Of a stretch of DNA of 6,951 bases, positions 1 to 6,541 are shown piece after piece; position 1 is the first letter of the stretch; the number at the start of each line of letters is the position of its first letter. A model generated the notes under the pieces. That model was not told where the DNA came from and did no database searches. It was given only the letters and a program-made list of their open reading frames with translations. Location: NCBI GenBank assembly GCA_964631745.1, contig CAZVWV010000164.1:1-6951 (forward strand), in the 5' to 3' direction. The translations under genes were made by a program, and so were the position numbers. This DNA comes from CAZVWV01 sp964631745 (GTDB lineage: Bacteria; Bdellovibrionota_C; UBA2361; JBGSMV01).

Positions 1-24
1 TTAGGAGTTTCGGGGAAGGTTTGT

Positions 25-948
25 ATGAGTCCCAGTTTTGGAAAGAATTACCCAGCATTAGTTAGGCCTGGAAATAGGTTTGTGGCCTCGCATCAACGCG
101 AGAGAGTATATTTTTTCGCCGCGGCCGGTTTAGCTGCCTTCTTATTTTTTACCGTAATCTTTGTACTTAACTTCAAAGACCGCGCGGTGGCCAAGGAAAA
201 TATCGCACCGACACTCACTACTGCATCGAGCGCTCCTGGCGTGGTTTCGTTACTGGCCCCGGATCGACAGATTCGAGCCGGTACCAAACTATCAGAAATT
301 TCATTAAAGGAAGTCTTCTGGCCCCGCAATCAAGTTCCAAATGAAGCTATAAGAGATCGCGCCGAGCTTAGAGACTTTTATGCCGTGGTGGATATCCCAG
401 AAGGGATGCCGATCCAGAGAAGTCATCTCACCAGGGAATTCCAGAATGTGGGCCTCCCGCTCACCCCCGGGAATCGCGCTGTTTCGATCGAGATCGACCA
501 AACTTCGGGAATAGAAGGCTGGGCGCTGCCCGGCTCAAGAGTTGATATAGTGCTCACCTTTATGAGTGCAGGTGAACTAACCACCAAGGTAATCGTGCAA
601 AACGCCCGCGTACTCTCGCTGGGCGGGCAACGCGCCGAAGACATGCAACCGCGAGTGCGTGGCATGCTACGCGACATCAAGAAAACAATCACGCTAGACG
701 TATCTCAACAGGACGCGCTAACCATGACCACTGCCAAAGAGATGGGGCGCCTCACCTTGCTTATGAGATCGCCCGATGACAACAAACCGGTGCAAATTGA
801 TGAACTTCCAAAGAATAACATCTCTAACGAATCCGTGAAGAAAGGGAGCGATCGTTCCTGCACTCGAGGTAGCATGAAGATCGACGGTAAAGAATACGTG
901 ATCGATTGCGATAGCAACCTGCAAAGAGTGGACGAGTTCGAGCCGTAG
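25..948 (+). CDS. cpaB: Flp/Tad pilus assembly protein CpaB (RcpC family)
   Basis: A 307-residue CpaB/RcpC-type protein. In Tad pilus systems this family sits on the periplasmic side of the inner membrane and works with the CpaC/RcpA secretin. Visible here: a basic, polar N-terminus, one hydrophobic helix at about residues 29-49 acting as anchor or uncleaved signal, a SAF-like region at about 80-137 ending in DIPEGMPIQRSHL, then an RcpC domain at about 146-249 containing NRAVSIEIDQTSGIEGWALP (150-169) and GSRVDIVL (170-177). The domain order and spacing are typical. The last 50 residues are unusual: a polar linker, then a short segment with Cys279 and Cys295 flanking MKIDGKEYVID, where many CpaB proteins simply end. 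The ATG has two purine-rich stretches upstream (AGGAG at 3-7, GGGGAAGG at 12-19), the second at good spacing. Its usual partner, the secretin gene, does not follow; other tad genes, if present, must lie before position 1 or elsewhere. Family assignment is firm; role in a working pilus is inferred. Confidence 0.88.
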   Translation: MSPSFGKNYPALVRPGNRFVASHQRERVYFFAAAGLAAFLFFTVIFVLNFKDRAVAKENIAPTLTTASSAPGVVSLLAPDRQIRAGTKLSEISLKEVFWPRNQVPNEAIRDRAELRDFYAVVDIPEGMPIQRSHLTREFQNVGLPLTPGNRAVSIEIDQTSGIEGWALPGSRVDIVLTFMSAGELTTKVIVQNARVLSLGGQRAEDMQPRVRGMLRDIKKTITLDVSQQDALTMTTAKEMGRLTLLMRSPDDNKPVQIDELPKNNISNESVKKGSDRSCTRGSMKIDGKEYVIDCDSNLQRVDEFEP

Positions 949-1027
949 GCTGCTTGTCTCCTTCTCGACGATAGAAGTATTACCCCAAGACCAGTGCTGG
1001 TTGGTGGGTTTGACTGCCGGTACGTCT

Positions 1028-1052
1028 ACACGGCCTTGCCGCAAGGCCGTGT
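1028..1052. repeat. Perfect 11-bp-stem hairpin, possible terminator or REP-like unit
   Basis: Arms ACACGGCCTTG (1028-1038) and CAAGGCCGTGT (1042-1052) are exact reverse complements around a 3-base CCG loop. It lies about 80 bases after the cpaB stop codon, where a terminator would be expected. However, a C-run rather than a T-run follows on the plus strand, and no T-run precedes it for the minus strand. It is therefore not a canonical intrinsic terminator. It could slow RNA decay, act with Rho, or be one copy of a dispersed palindromic repeat. Confidence 0.6.
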
Positions 1053-1062
1053 GAGCCCCCCC

Positions 1063-1091
1063 TTGCAAAATTCCTCAATTATTCTTATTAC
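1063..1091 (+). promoter_or_regulatory. Weak sigma70-like promoter candidate for the ABC operon
   Basis: TTGCAA at 1063-1068 and TATTAC at 1086-1091 each match four of six consensus bases with a 17-base spacer, in the AT-rich half of the spacer and downstream of the hairpin. Position is sensible for an operon promoter about 75 bases before the first start codon. Two 4/6 boxes occur often by chance in AT-rich DNA, so this is only a candidate. Confidence 0.2.
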
Positions 1092-1168
1092 TTGTATTCC
1101 AAGGGAGCCTGACCACCTGGTCGAGGCAGATTTGAATAAATTTTTAGTTCATAAGTCTAACCCGCGCT

Positions 1169-1891
1169 ATGATTACAGTTAATTCACTTGCAAAAAGATA
1201 CGGCGATTACACCGTCGTTGATAACGTAAGCTTTTCGGCCAATAAAGGGGATATCGTAGGTTTCCTCGGACCCAACGGCGCTGGAAAAACAACCACCATA
1301 CGCATGTTAGTAACGTATCTCGCCCCAAGCGAAGGTAGCGCCAGTATCGCTGGGTACGATGTAGTTAGACAGGCCGACCAAGTGCGCCAACGTATCGGTT
1401 ATCTGCCCGAAACCCCGCCGCTATATGGCGAAATGAAAGTTCAAGAATACCTTAATTTCGTGGCGCAGATTAAAGGAATACCGAAGAACGCAATCAAAGG
1501 CAGGATTGCAGAAGTTATTGAGAAGTGCTTTTTGACAGACGTTGCCTCAAAACTTTGTCAGCACCTTTCTAGGGGATATCGGCAGCGCGTTGGATTGGCT
1601 CAGGCTATAATTCATAATCCCGATGTGATTATTTTAGATGAGCCCACCAGTGGTTTAGATCCGAAGCAGATTATCGAGATCCGAAAATTGATAGCTTCCT
1701 TAGCAAAACACCACACAGTTATTCTTAGCACCCATATCCTGCCTGAGGTCACAATGGTGTGTAACAAAGTCGTGATTATCAATCGCGGCCGCATCGTTAA
1801 AGAAGGCTACCTCAGCGAAATTGTGCAGCAACGCTCACTCGAACAGGTCTTTATGGAATGCGTCGGCGCCGAAGAACATTTATCAGTTTAA
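1169..1891 (+). CDS. gldA: ABC transporter ATP-binding protein, GldA-like
   Basis: A 240-residue soluble ATPase that would sit on the cytoplasmic face and power the ABC-2 permease encoded next. All core motifs are visible: Walker A GPNGAGKT (34-41), signature LSRGYRQR (133-140), Walker B with catalytic Glu in VIILDEP (153-159), D-loop SGLD (161-164) and H-loop His189. The Q-loop position reads GYLPE (77-81), with Glu instead of Gln, which is common in the GldA/CcmA/NatA branch. The segment CQHLSRGYRQRVGLAQAIIH (130-149) is highly characteristic of GldA-type ATPases. An in-frame stop (TAG, 1145-1147) lies just upstream, so this ATG is the only good start. No Shine-Dalgarno sequence precedes it, which hints at a very short leader or weak initiation. 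Length is normal for a lone ATPase domain. Family and coupling to the next genes are secure; the gene name describes homology to the Flavobacterium gliding gene and does not imply gliding here. Confidence 0.9.
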   Translation: MITVNSLAKRYGDYTVVDNVSFSANKGDIVGFLGPNGAGKTTTIRMLVTYLAPSEGSASIAGYDVVRQADQVRQRIGYLPETPPLYGEMKVQEYLNFVAQIKGIPKNAIKGRIAEVIEKCFLTDVASKLCQHLSRGYRQRVGLAQAIIHNPDVIILDEPTSGLDPKQIIEIRKLIASLAKHHTVILSTHILPEVTMVCNKVVIINRGRIVKEGYLSEIVQQRSLEQVFMECVGAEEHLSV

Positions 1892-1895
1892 GGAG
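1890..1895 (+). promoter_or_regulatory. Ribosome binding site of the permease gene
   Basis: AAGGAG starts on the last two bases of the ATPase stop codon and lies 8 bases before the ATG at 1904. It is the strongest Shine-Dalgarno sequence in the operon and supports this start and translational linkage to the upstream gene. Confidence 0.7.
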
Positions 1896-1903
1896 ATTCG
1901 GAT

Positions 1904-2683
1904 ATGAGAAATATTCTTGCGGTGGCAAGGCGGGAGGTTTTCTCTTTTTTTGTGTCACCCATCGCTTACTTTGTGATTACCGGTTTAATTCTGCTCGGCG
2001 GATATTTCTTTTTTAACCTGCTCGGAACGTACAATATTATAGTCGAGCGTTACGCAGCCATGCCTTACCGCGGCCCCATGGACCAGTTAAATCTAAATCA
2101 GTTTGTAATTGAGGGGTTTTTTCACACCCTGCTTGTGATCTTGGTATTTTTAATTCCGCTTCTCACGATGCGCATCATCGCCGAAGAGCGCCGCCGCGGC
2201 ACATTTGAACTTTTGGTGACTTCCCCCCTTACGGTTTTTGAAATGGTTATGGGGAAATTTTTCGGAGTGGCGAGTGTTATCACCTTGATGCTCTTAGGAG
2301 TGCTGTGTTTTCCATTGCTGCTCGTCGTATTTGGAAGTCCGGGCCCCGAACTTGGGCCGATTGTTTCGGGTTTTTTAGGTTTGCTGCTGCTTAGTTTTGG
2401 GTTTGCAAGCATAGGTATGGCCGCTTCCGCCTTCACCGAAAACCAGATCGTAGCTGGCGTTAGTAGTATGGTGGTGCTCTTGCTCCTGTACGTGATTCAC
2501 GCCCCAGCAGAATCGTTAGGCGGCACCGCCGGGGATGTGCTCATGTATCTCTCTCCCGTCATGCAGGTCAAAGATCTCTTTAAGGGAGTTATTAGCCTAA
2601 AGGCAGTAACTTATTTTATGAGCTTAATTGTGCTGGGAGTTTTCATGTCAACACGCGCTCTTGAAGCATATAGGTGGCGATAA
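1904..2683 (+). CDS. gldF: ABC-2 type permease, GldF-like
   Basis: A 259-residue integral inner-membrane protein. About six hydrophobic helices can be read at residues 18-40, 72-88, 117-143, 150-176, 183-199 and 233-250, the layout of ABC-2 permeases of the GldF/NosY type. The N-terminal block REVFSFFVSPIAYFVI (10-25) and the cytoplasmic coupling segment MRIIAEERRRGTFELLVTSP (89-108) are hallmarks of this family. A longer hydrophilic stretch at about 43-70 between helices 1 and 2 would be extracytoplasmic. It starts 12 bases after the ATPase gene and its stop codon overlaps the next start codon by one base, so all three are co-translated partners. One permease gene implies a homodimer, or pairing with the membrane helices of the GldG-like protein. 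The transported substrate cannot be read from sequence. Confidence 0.9.
   Translation: MRNILAVARREVFSFFVSPIAYFVITGLILLGGYFFFNLLGTYNIIVERYAAMPYRGPMDQLNLNQFVIEGFFHTLLVILVFLIPLLTMRIIAEERRRGTFELLVTSPLTVFEMVMGKFFGVASVITLMLLGVLCFPLLLVVFGSPGPELGPIVSGFLGLLLLSFGFASIGMAASAFTENQIVAGVSSMVVLLLLYVIHAPAESLGGTAGDVLMYLSPVMQVKDLFKGVISLKAVTYFMSLIVLGVFMSTRALEAYRWR
2672..2677 (+). promoter_or_regulatory. Ribosome binding site choosing the gldG start at 2683
   Basis: AGGTGG, ending 5 bases before the ATG at 2683, lies inside the end of the permease gene. The ATG overlaps the permease stop as TAATG. A GTG nine bases earlier, at 2674, falls inside this Shine-Dalgarno and has no site of its own, so 2683 is the better start. 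Confidence 0.55.
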
Positions 2684-4308
2684 TGAGTAAGTTAATAAAA
2701 TTTTCTGGCATCTTGGGCACAGTCCTGTTTCTGTTTGGCGTGCTAGGTGCCTTAATAGTCGGCTTCGACCAGGCCTTTATGGTGGCCCATATGTTAATTG
2801 GGTTGGTGCTTATTACCTTGGGGCTCACCAGTGGCGGGCTAAAGGGAGTAAGCCAAAAGGGGCAGGTGTTACGCGGACGAAACATGCGCTTTGGGGCCAA
2901 TGTGGCTCTTTATTCCGCTGTTTTCATAGGGCTGCTTGCGGTCGTGAACTGGGCCGCCAACCGCTTCGATAAACGCTGGGATATGACCAGCGAAGGGGTC
3001 TTCTCTCTTTCGCAACAGAGTTTCGACCTGGTCAAGAATTTGCAAATACCACTTAAACTAGTTTCAATAATCGGGGCCGGAGGCAACGATGACGGCAATA
3101 AAGATCTCCTTAATCTTTTTAAATATGCAAACCCCTCCAAAGTTAAAGTCGAGTTTGTGGATCCGCGCACAAAACCGCACTTAATTGATAAGTACGGACT
3201 AAAACCTGGAAATATTGTTTACGTGGGTTTGGGCGAAGAAGGCAAGGAGCAGGTCAACCGCTTAAACGACTCTTCCGAAGAAGCCATCACAAACGCCATC
3301 CTAAAACTTACCCGCGGCGCCTCAAAAAAGATCTACTATATTCAGGGGCACGATGAACCGGACCTAGATGCCGAAAGCGCCCAGGGCATCAAATACTTTA
3401 AGGATGCCATCGGCGACGAAAATTTTGCGGTTGAAGGGCTCTTGCTCTCGCAGAAAGGCGCAATTCCTGAAGACGCTGCGGCCGTGCTCGTGGTTTCACC
3501 CAAGCGAGCCATGCTAAAAGAAGAGAAAGAGAGCTTAATGAAATACGCCGACCAAGGCGGGCGCCTCTTGCTTTTTGCTGACCCGCGCACCACAGACGAT
3601 CTTAAAGAGCTTGCAGATCACTTCGGCATAGAGATCGGCCAAAATGTGGTAATAGATCAGGTGCAACGTTTATTTGCGGCTCCTGCGCTCGGCGCTCAGC
3701 CGATCTGCACCGACTACGGCGTGCATCCCATCACCAAGAGCCTGAAGAAAACAGATGTGACAATTTTTAATATTGCATCCTCTGTGAAGCCCGGCGCCAC
3801 GAAGAAAGAGGGCGCTACTTACACAGAACTTGTAAAGACGGGCCCTAACGCATGGGGTGAGAGCAATTTGAGCCAGATCTTTGAAAGCGATGAACCGTCT
3901 GCGATTTACGACCCGGAGAGTGACGTTAAAGGGCCGGTTACTGTAGCCGTCAGTTACGAAAAGAAGCTCTCGGACGAGAAAAAAGAGGGGGAGAAATCCG
4001 CTGACGGCAAGAATGCCGACGCTAAATTTGATAAAGCCACGCGCGTGGTGGTTTTTGGCGATTCCGATTGGATCTTAAATCCGAATTTAAGCGTTTACGC
4101 CAATCGCGACCTAGCGCTAAACGCACTAAACTGGGCGATCGGTGAAGAGGGCGGTATCACCATTCGCCCTAAAGCGATCGGCGCTTCTTTTGCGCGCATA
4201 TCGCGCGAGACTTTTAGCTTGATTCTCGCCACAAGCTTTATGGCCCCTGAGCTGCTTTTAATATTGGGACTCTTTGTCTGGTGGCGACGTCGCACAGTTA
4301 GTGTTTAA
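2683..4308 (+). CDS. gldG: GldG-like auxiliary subunit of an ABC-2 transporter
   Basis: A 541-residue membrane-anchored protein of the GldG / ABC-transporter auxiliary family. Two hydrophobic helices (about 8-27 and 31-50) and a third (about 72-92) open the protein. A large domain follows, starting with RFDKRWDMTSEGVFSLSQQS (94-113) and containing the family patches YYIQGHDEPD (218-227), GGRLLLFADP (292-301) and VVVFGDSDW (455-463). A final helix (about 511-534) ends in a positively charged WWRRR (533-537), so the large domain is expected to be extracytoplasmic with the C-terminus inside. Residues 430-452 form a lysine/glutamate-rich low-complexity insert. Order and overlap with the permease gene show it belongs to the same complex. 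In Flavobacterium GldA-GldF-GldG act together, but the molecular role of GldG is not established; a substrate-handling or extracytoplasmic scaffold role is inference. Confidence 0.85.
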   Translation: MSKLIKFSGILGTVLFLFGVLGALIVGFDQAFMVAHMLIGLVLITLGLTSGGLKGVSQKGQVLRGRNMRFGANVALYSAVFIGLLAVVNWAANRFDKRWDMTSEGVFSLSQQSFDLVKNLQIPLKLVSIIGAGGNDDGNKDLLNLFKYANPSKVKVEFVDPRTKPHLIDKYGLKPGNIVYVGLGEEGKEQVNRLNDSSEEAITNAILKLTRGASKKIYYIQGHDEPDLDAESAQGIKYFKDAIGDENFAVEGLLLSQKGAIPEDAAAVLVVSPKRAMLKEEKESLMKYADQGGRLLLFADPRTTDDLKELADHFGIEIGQNVVIDQVQRLFAAPALGAQPICTDYGVHPITKSLKKTDVTIFNIASSVKPGATKKEGATYTELVKTGPNAWGESNLSQIFESDEPSAIYDPESDVKGPVTVAVSYEKKLSDEKKEGEKSADGKNADAKFDKATRVVVFGDSDWILNPNLSVYANRDLALNALNWAIGEEGGITIRPKAIGASFARISRETFSLILATSFMAPELLLILGLFVWWRRRTVSV

Positions 4309-4325
4309 CCGTGGATGCTTAAAAT

Positions 4326-5855
4326 ATGAGCCTTAAGAAAACTCTCTTACTAGGTGTAATTCTCGCAGCGCTTGTTCTTTATCTAAACAAAGTGCAGCTC
4401 CCTCAGGACGAGGCTGAGAGTAAGAAAGCCCAGATATTTTCGGCGGTAAAACGGGAAGAGCTAGCCACGGTCGAGGTTAAAAACTCACAAGGCACATTTC
4501 TTCTTAAGAATTCCGCGCCAAAGGCCAGCGCAGTGGGAGACAAAAAGGAGGAGCTAGATCCAGCTTGGGACAAACATTGGGAGATTGATGGCCTATCCGG
4601 AAGTGGAGTCGATACAGGGGCCTTGACGACCCTTCTTAATTCAATCTTGGACCTAAATTTGGATAAGCCCCTGGCCGCCGAAGATCGCGAGAGCGATTTA
4701 AGTGTTTACGGGCTTGATAAGCCCCTGGTAACGCTTAAAGTTGGCGCCAGCGGAAAAACATTTGAACTTAACTTCGGAAAGAATAATGAATACGTATCAA
4801 AGCGCTATGTTAGTTTAAGCGGCGCTCCCGATATCTATCTTGTAAGCGACACACTCTTTGCGCAGGCCTCTAAAGGACGGGACGAATTTAGAGATCATTC
4901 GCCTGTTAATTTTGTAGATTCGGAGCTCGCTTCATTTGAAATTAAGGACTTTAACGGCGCTAATTCGTTTAAGGTAGAGCAGAGCGAACTTGGAAAATGG
5001 CAGGTGAGCGCGCCCTTTAAGGGGCTGGCTAACACGGCCGCCGTAAACGGGTACACAATGAAGCTTAGAAACCTTAGCGCTACAGGATTTATAGATAACC
5101 AGCAAACCGAGCTTAAAAAATACGGCCTCGATAAGCCAAAGTTAAGCGCGACTCTTAACTTTAAAGATCAGAAACGTGCATCCATAACCGTGGCGCTTGG
5201 CGAAGTCAGCGGCGAAGCTAAGACCGCCGGGGCAAAAGGCGGCGAAAATAAAGCTCCGGCCGAGACGTATCTCTTTGTGGATGGAGCGCCTACTATCTAT
5301 AAGATTGGCTATAAGGTTGGCGCTGAGACGATAGGCAGCTTATCGCAAGATCTGTCAGGTCTTAGAGAGAAGAAGCTCTTCCAGTTTGCTGGCTCAGAAG
5401 CTTCACAGGTCGAGATTAATCAGGCCGGCACAGTCACGACCTTAACTAAAGCCGCCGAGAAGTGGAGTGTAAACGGCAAAGAAGGTGATTTCGCTTTTGT
5501 AGAAGCATATCTCGATAAACTCTCAAATCTAGAAGCCAAGAGCTTTCCAAGCGAGAGCAAGAATTTCGGATTTGATACCCCGCAGATGAAAGTTTTGGTA
5601 AGATTAAGCGAACGCGGCGGATCAGAGCAGGGCAAGACAGAGCGATCGCGCGTGCTGGTAGTGGGCGGTGTGGCCAAGTCTGAAGCAGGAAAGCCCAGTG
5701 AGTATTTCGCGGGAGTGGATGATCTGAGCCAAAGCAACACGTTCACGATTTCTGCAGAGAGTCTGGCGCAGATCACTCCGAAGGAGGAGTCATTAGTGAC
5801 GCCGGTGGCAACGGCTGCGCCGTTGCTTAGTCCTACGGTGGCGGCGGCGAAGTAG
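4326..5855 (+). CDS. Membrane-anchored DUF4340 protein with three modules
   Basis: A 509-residue protein with an N-terminal hydrophobic helix at about residues 4-20 after two lysines, a signal anchor with no lipobox cysteine. The rest is beta-rich and built from three related DUF4340-like modules. Each carries a recurrent phrase: SVYGLDKPLVTLKV (126-139), KKYGLDKPKLSATLNF (264-279) and FGFDTPQMKVLVRL (414-427). Modules 1 and 2 also share a GAPDIYLV / GAPTIYKI segment (167-174, 320-327). Hydrophilic low-complexity loops rich in Lys, Ala, Gly and Glu interrupt the modules at about 62-80, 295-313 and 430-441. The C-terminus is an Ala/Pro/Thr-rich tail. The gene starts 17 bases after gldG with no clear Shine-Dalgarno. 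DUF4340 proteins are commonly found beside GldG-like genes, so an extracytoplasmic subunit of this transporter is likely. No enzymatic motif is visible and the function is unknown. It is probably the last gene of the operon. Confidence 0.85.
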   Translation: MSLKKTLLLGVILAALVLYLNKVQLPQDEAESKKAQIFSAVKREELATVEVKNSQGTFLLKNSAPKASAVGDKKEELDPAWDKHWEIDGLSGSGVDTGALTTLLNSILDLNLDKPLAAEDRESDLSVYGLDKPLVTLKVGASGKTFELNFGKNNEYVSKRYVSLSGAPDIYLVSDTLFAQASKGRDEFRDHSPVNFVDSELASFEIKDFNGANSFKVEQSELGKWQVSAPFKGLANTAAVNGYTMKLRNLSATGFIDNQQTELKKYGLDKPKLSATLNFKDQKRASITVALGEVSGEAKTAGAKGGENKAPAETYLFVDGAPTIYKIGYKVGAETIGSLSQDLSGLREKKLFQFAGSEASQVEINQAGTVTTLTKAAEKWSVNGKEGDFAFVEAYLDKLSNLEAKSFPSESKNFGFDTPQMKVLVRLSERGGSEQGKTERSRVLVVGGVAKSEAGKPSEYFAGVDDLSQSNTFTISAESLAQITPKEESLVTPVATAAPLLSPTVAAAK

Positions 5856-5889
5856 GCGAGCGGGTGGCAAGGAATTGGCAAGCGATTGC

Positions 5890-6000
5890 CTACTTGGGAG
5901 ATGTTTCCATAACGGCCCCCTGAAGGTCGAGGTCAGAGCGAACATCAATACCGTTCGGATTAATAGCAACATCCATCGGTTCGCCATTGGGGGCCAGGGA
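5890..6000 (-). pseudogene. Possible C-terminal remnant of an unrecognised minus-strand gene
   Basis: Read on the minus strand from about 6000 to the TAG at 5890-5892, this stretch gives a coherent hydrophilic peptide: PNGEPMDVAINPNGIDVRSD, then LDLQGAVMETSPK. The codons look like ordinary coding DNA and the alternation of residues suggests beta strands. Beyond about 6000 the same frame becomes implausible, because the plus strand there encodes a nucleotidyltransferase fragment. I do not recognise the family. It could be the surviving end of a gene cut by a rearrangement, or a chance reading. Confidence is low. Confidence 0.22.
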
Positions 6001-6541
6001 AGTGGCCAAGAATGTAATCACTACCTTAGAAAAACTTGATGGCGCTACGGTGACGCATTCCGTGAACTCGCAGTGCCTACGGTGCCTGGTAACTGCGGGC
6101 GAAACAACCGTGCAGGTTGAAGTTAAGGTCGATCGCAGTTGCAAAGTTGCAGTGCTTTCCACTGCCACGCTTTCACGGCTGTACAATCAGAGCCCAAGGG
6201 TGATTAACGTGATGGCTTATGATGTGGCGCTGGCGCATAAGCTCGGGGCTTGGTACGAACGTAGACTAGTAAGGGATCTCTTTGATGTTTATTTATTTCT
6301 ATGCATGGGGATAAAACCCGATAACGAGACTTTGACGGAGAGATTACGAAACCCTAGATTCTCAAAGAGTACGGTCAGCGGCCGGAATTTACGAGAGTTA
6401 GAATCGTTTCTTGGTTTTTTTAAGGACCAGGCTCTGCGCCTGTCGTATCAAGATATTCTGGATGAACTAGGGCCGATTCTTCCGAAAGCGGAGCTACCCG
6501 GGCCACAGCTGTCCGGTAGAAAGGTGGCGGTGATGCTGTAA
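5987..6541 (+). pseudogene. 5'-truncated AbiEii/AbiGii-family nucleotidyltransferase
   Basis: A reading frame of up to 184 codons from a TTG at 5987; the frame is open back to a TGA at 5921-5923 but has no ATG or Shine-Dalgarno there. The readable part matches the middle and C-terminal portions of AbiEii-type proteins, the toxin or nucleotidyltransferase half of type IV toxin-antitoxin and abortive-infection pairs. Recognisable are a beta-strand VQVEVKVDR (42-50), where the family often has its third acidic residue, and the helical AHKLGAWYERRLVRDLFDVY (83-102), followed by PDNETLTERLRNPRF (111-125). Missing is the N-terminal region with the Gly-Gly-Thr/Ser-Ala-Leu and Ser-x-Asp-hydrophobic-Asp catalytic motifs. 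No antitoxin gene is adjacent. The last 15 codons lie in the inverted-repeat element starting near 6496, so the native C-terminus may also be lost. It is probably inactive; expression of a fragment cannot be excluded. Confidence 0.62.

Larger units (their letters stand above)
949..1168. other. Intergenic spacer between cpaB and the ABC operon
   Basis: About 220 bases without a supported gene. It contains a small palindrome, ACCAG-TG-CTGGT at 990-1001, the strong hairpin listed separately at 1028-1052, a C-run just after it, and an AT-rich stretch from about 1063 to 1160 that probably carries the promoter of the downstream operon. The spacer separates a pilus gene from transporter genes of unrelated function, so a transcriptional boundary here is likely. 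Confidence 0.6.

Noticed and set aside
718..1068. A 116-codon minus-strand open frame across the end of cpaB
   Set aside because: It is the antisense of conserved RcpC-domain codons and then runs into the hairpin spacer; composition is not protein-like.
994..1182. A 62-codon plus-strand open frame between cpaB and the ATPase gene
   Set aside because: It runs through the perfect hairpin, overlaps the well-supported ATPase start in another frame, has no ribosome site and resembles no protein.
2674..2682. GTG at 2674 as the start of the GldG-like gene
   Set aside because: It lies within the Shine-Dalgarno that fits the ATG at 2683, and the TAATG overlap is the usual coupling arrangement.
1169..4308. 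A gliding-motility system
   Set aside because: GldA, GldF and GldG homologues occur widely in non-gliding bacteria, and none of the other gliding or type IX secretion genes is visible here.
5420..5881. A 153-codon minus-strand open frame opposite the DUF4340 gene
   Set aside because: It lies antisense to a clearly coding, module-repeated protein and its own translation shows no domain; it is a shadow.
5877..5890. GGCAA-GCGA-TTGCC hairpin after the DUF4340 gene as the operon terminator
   Set aside because: The stem is only five base pairs and no T-run follows on either strand, so it is not convincing.
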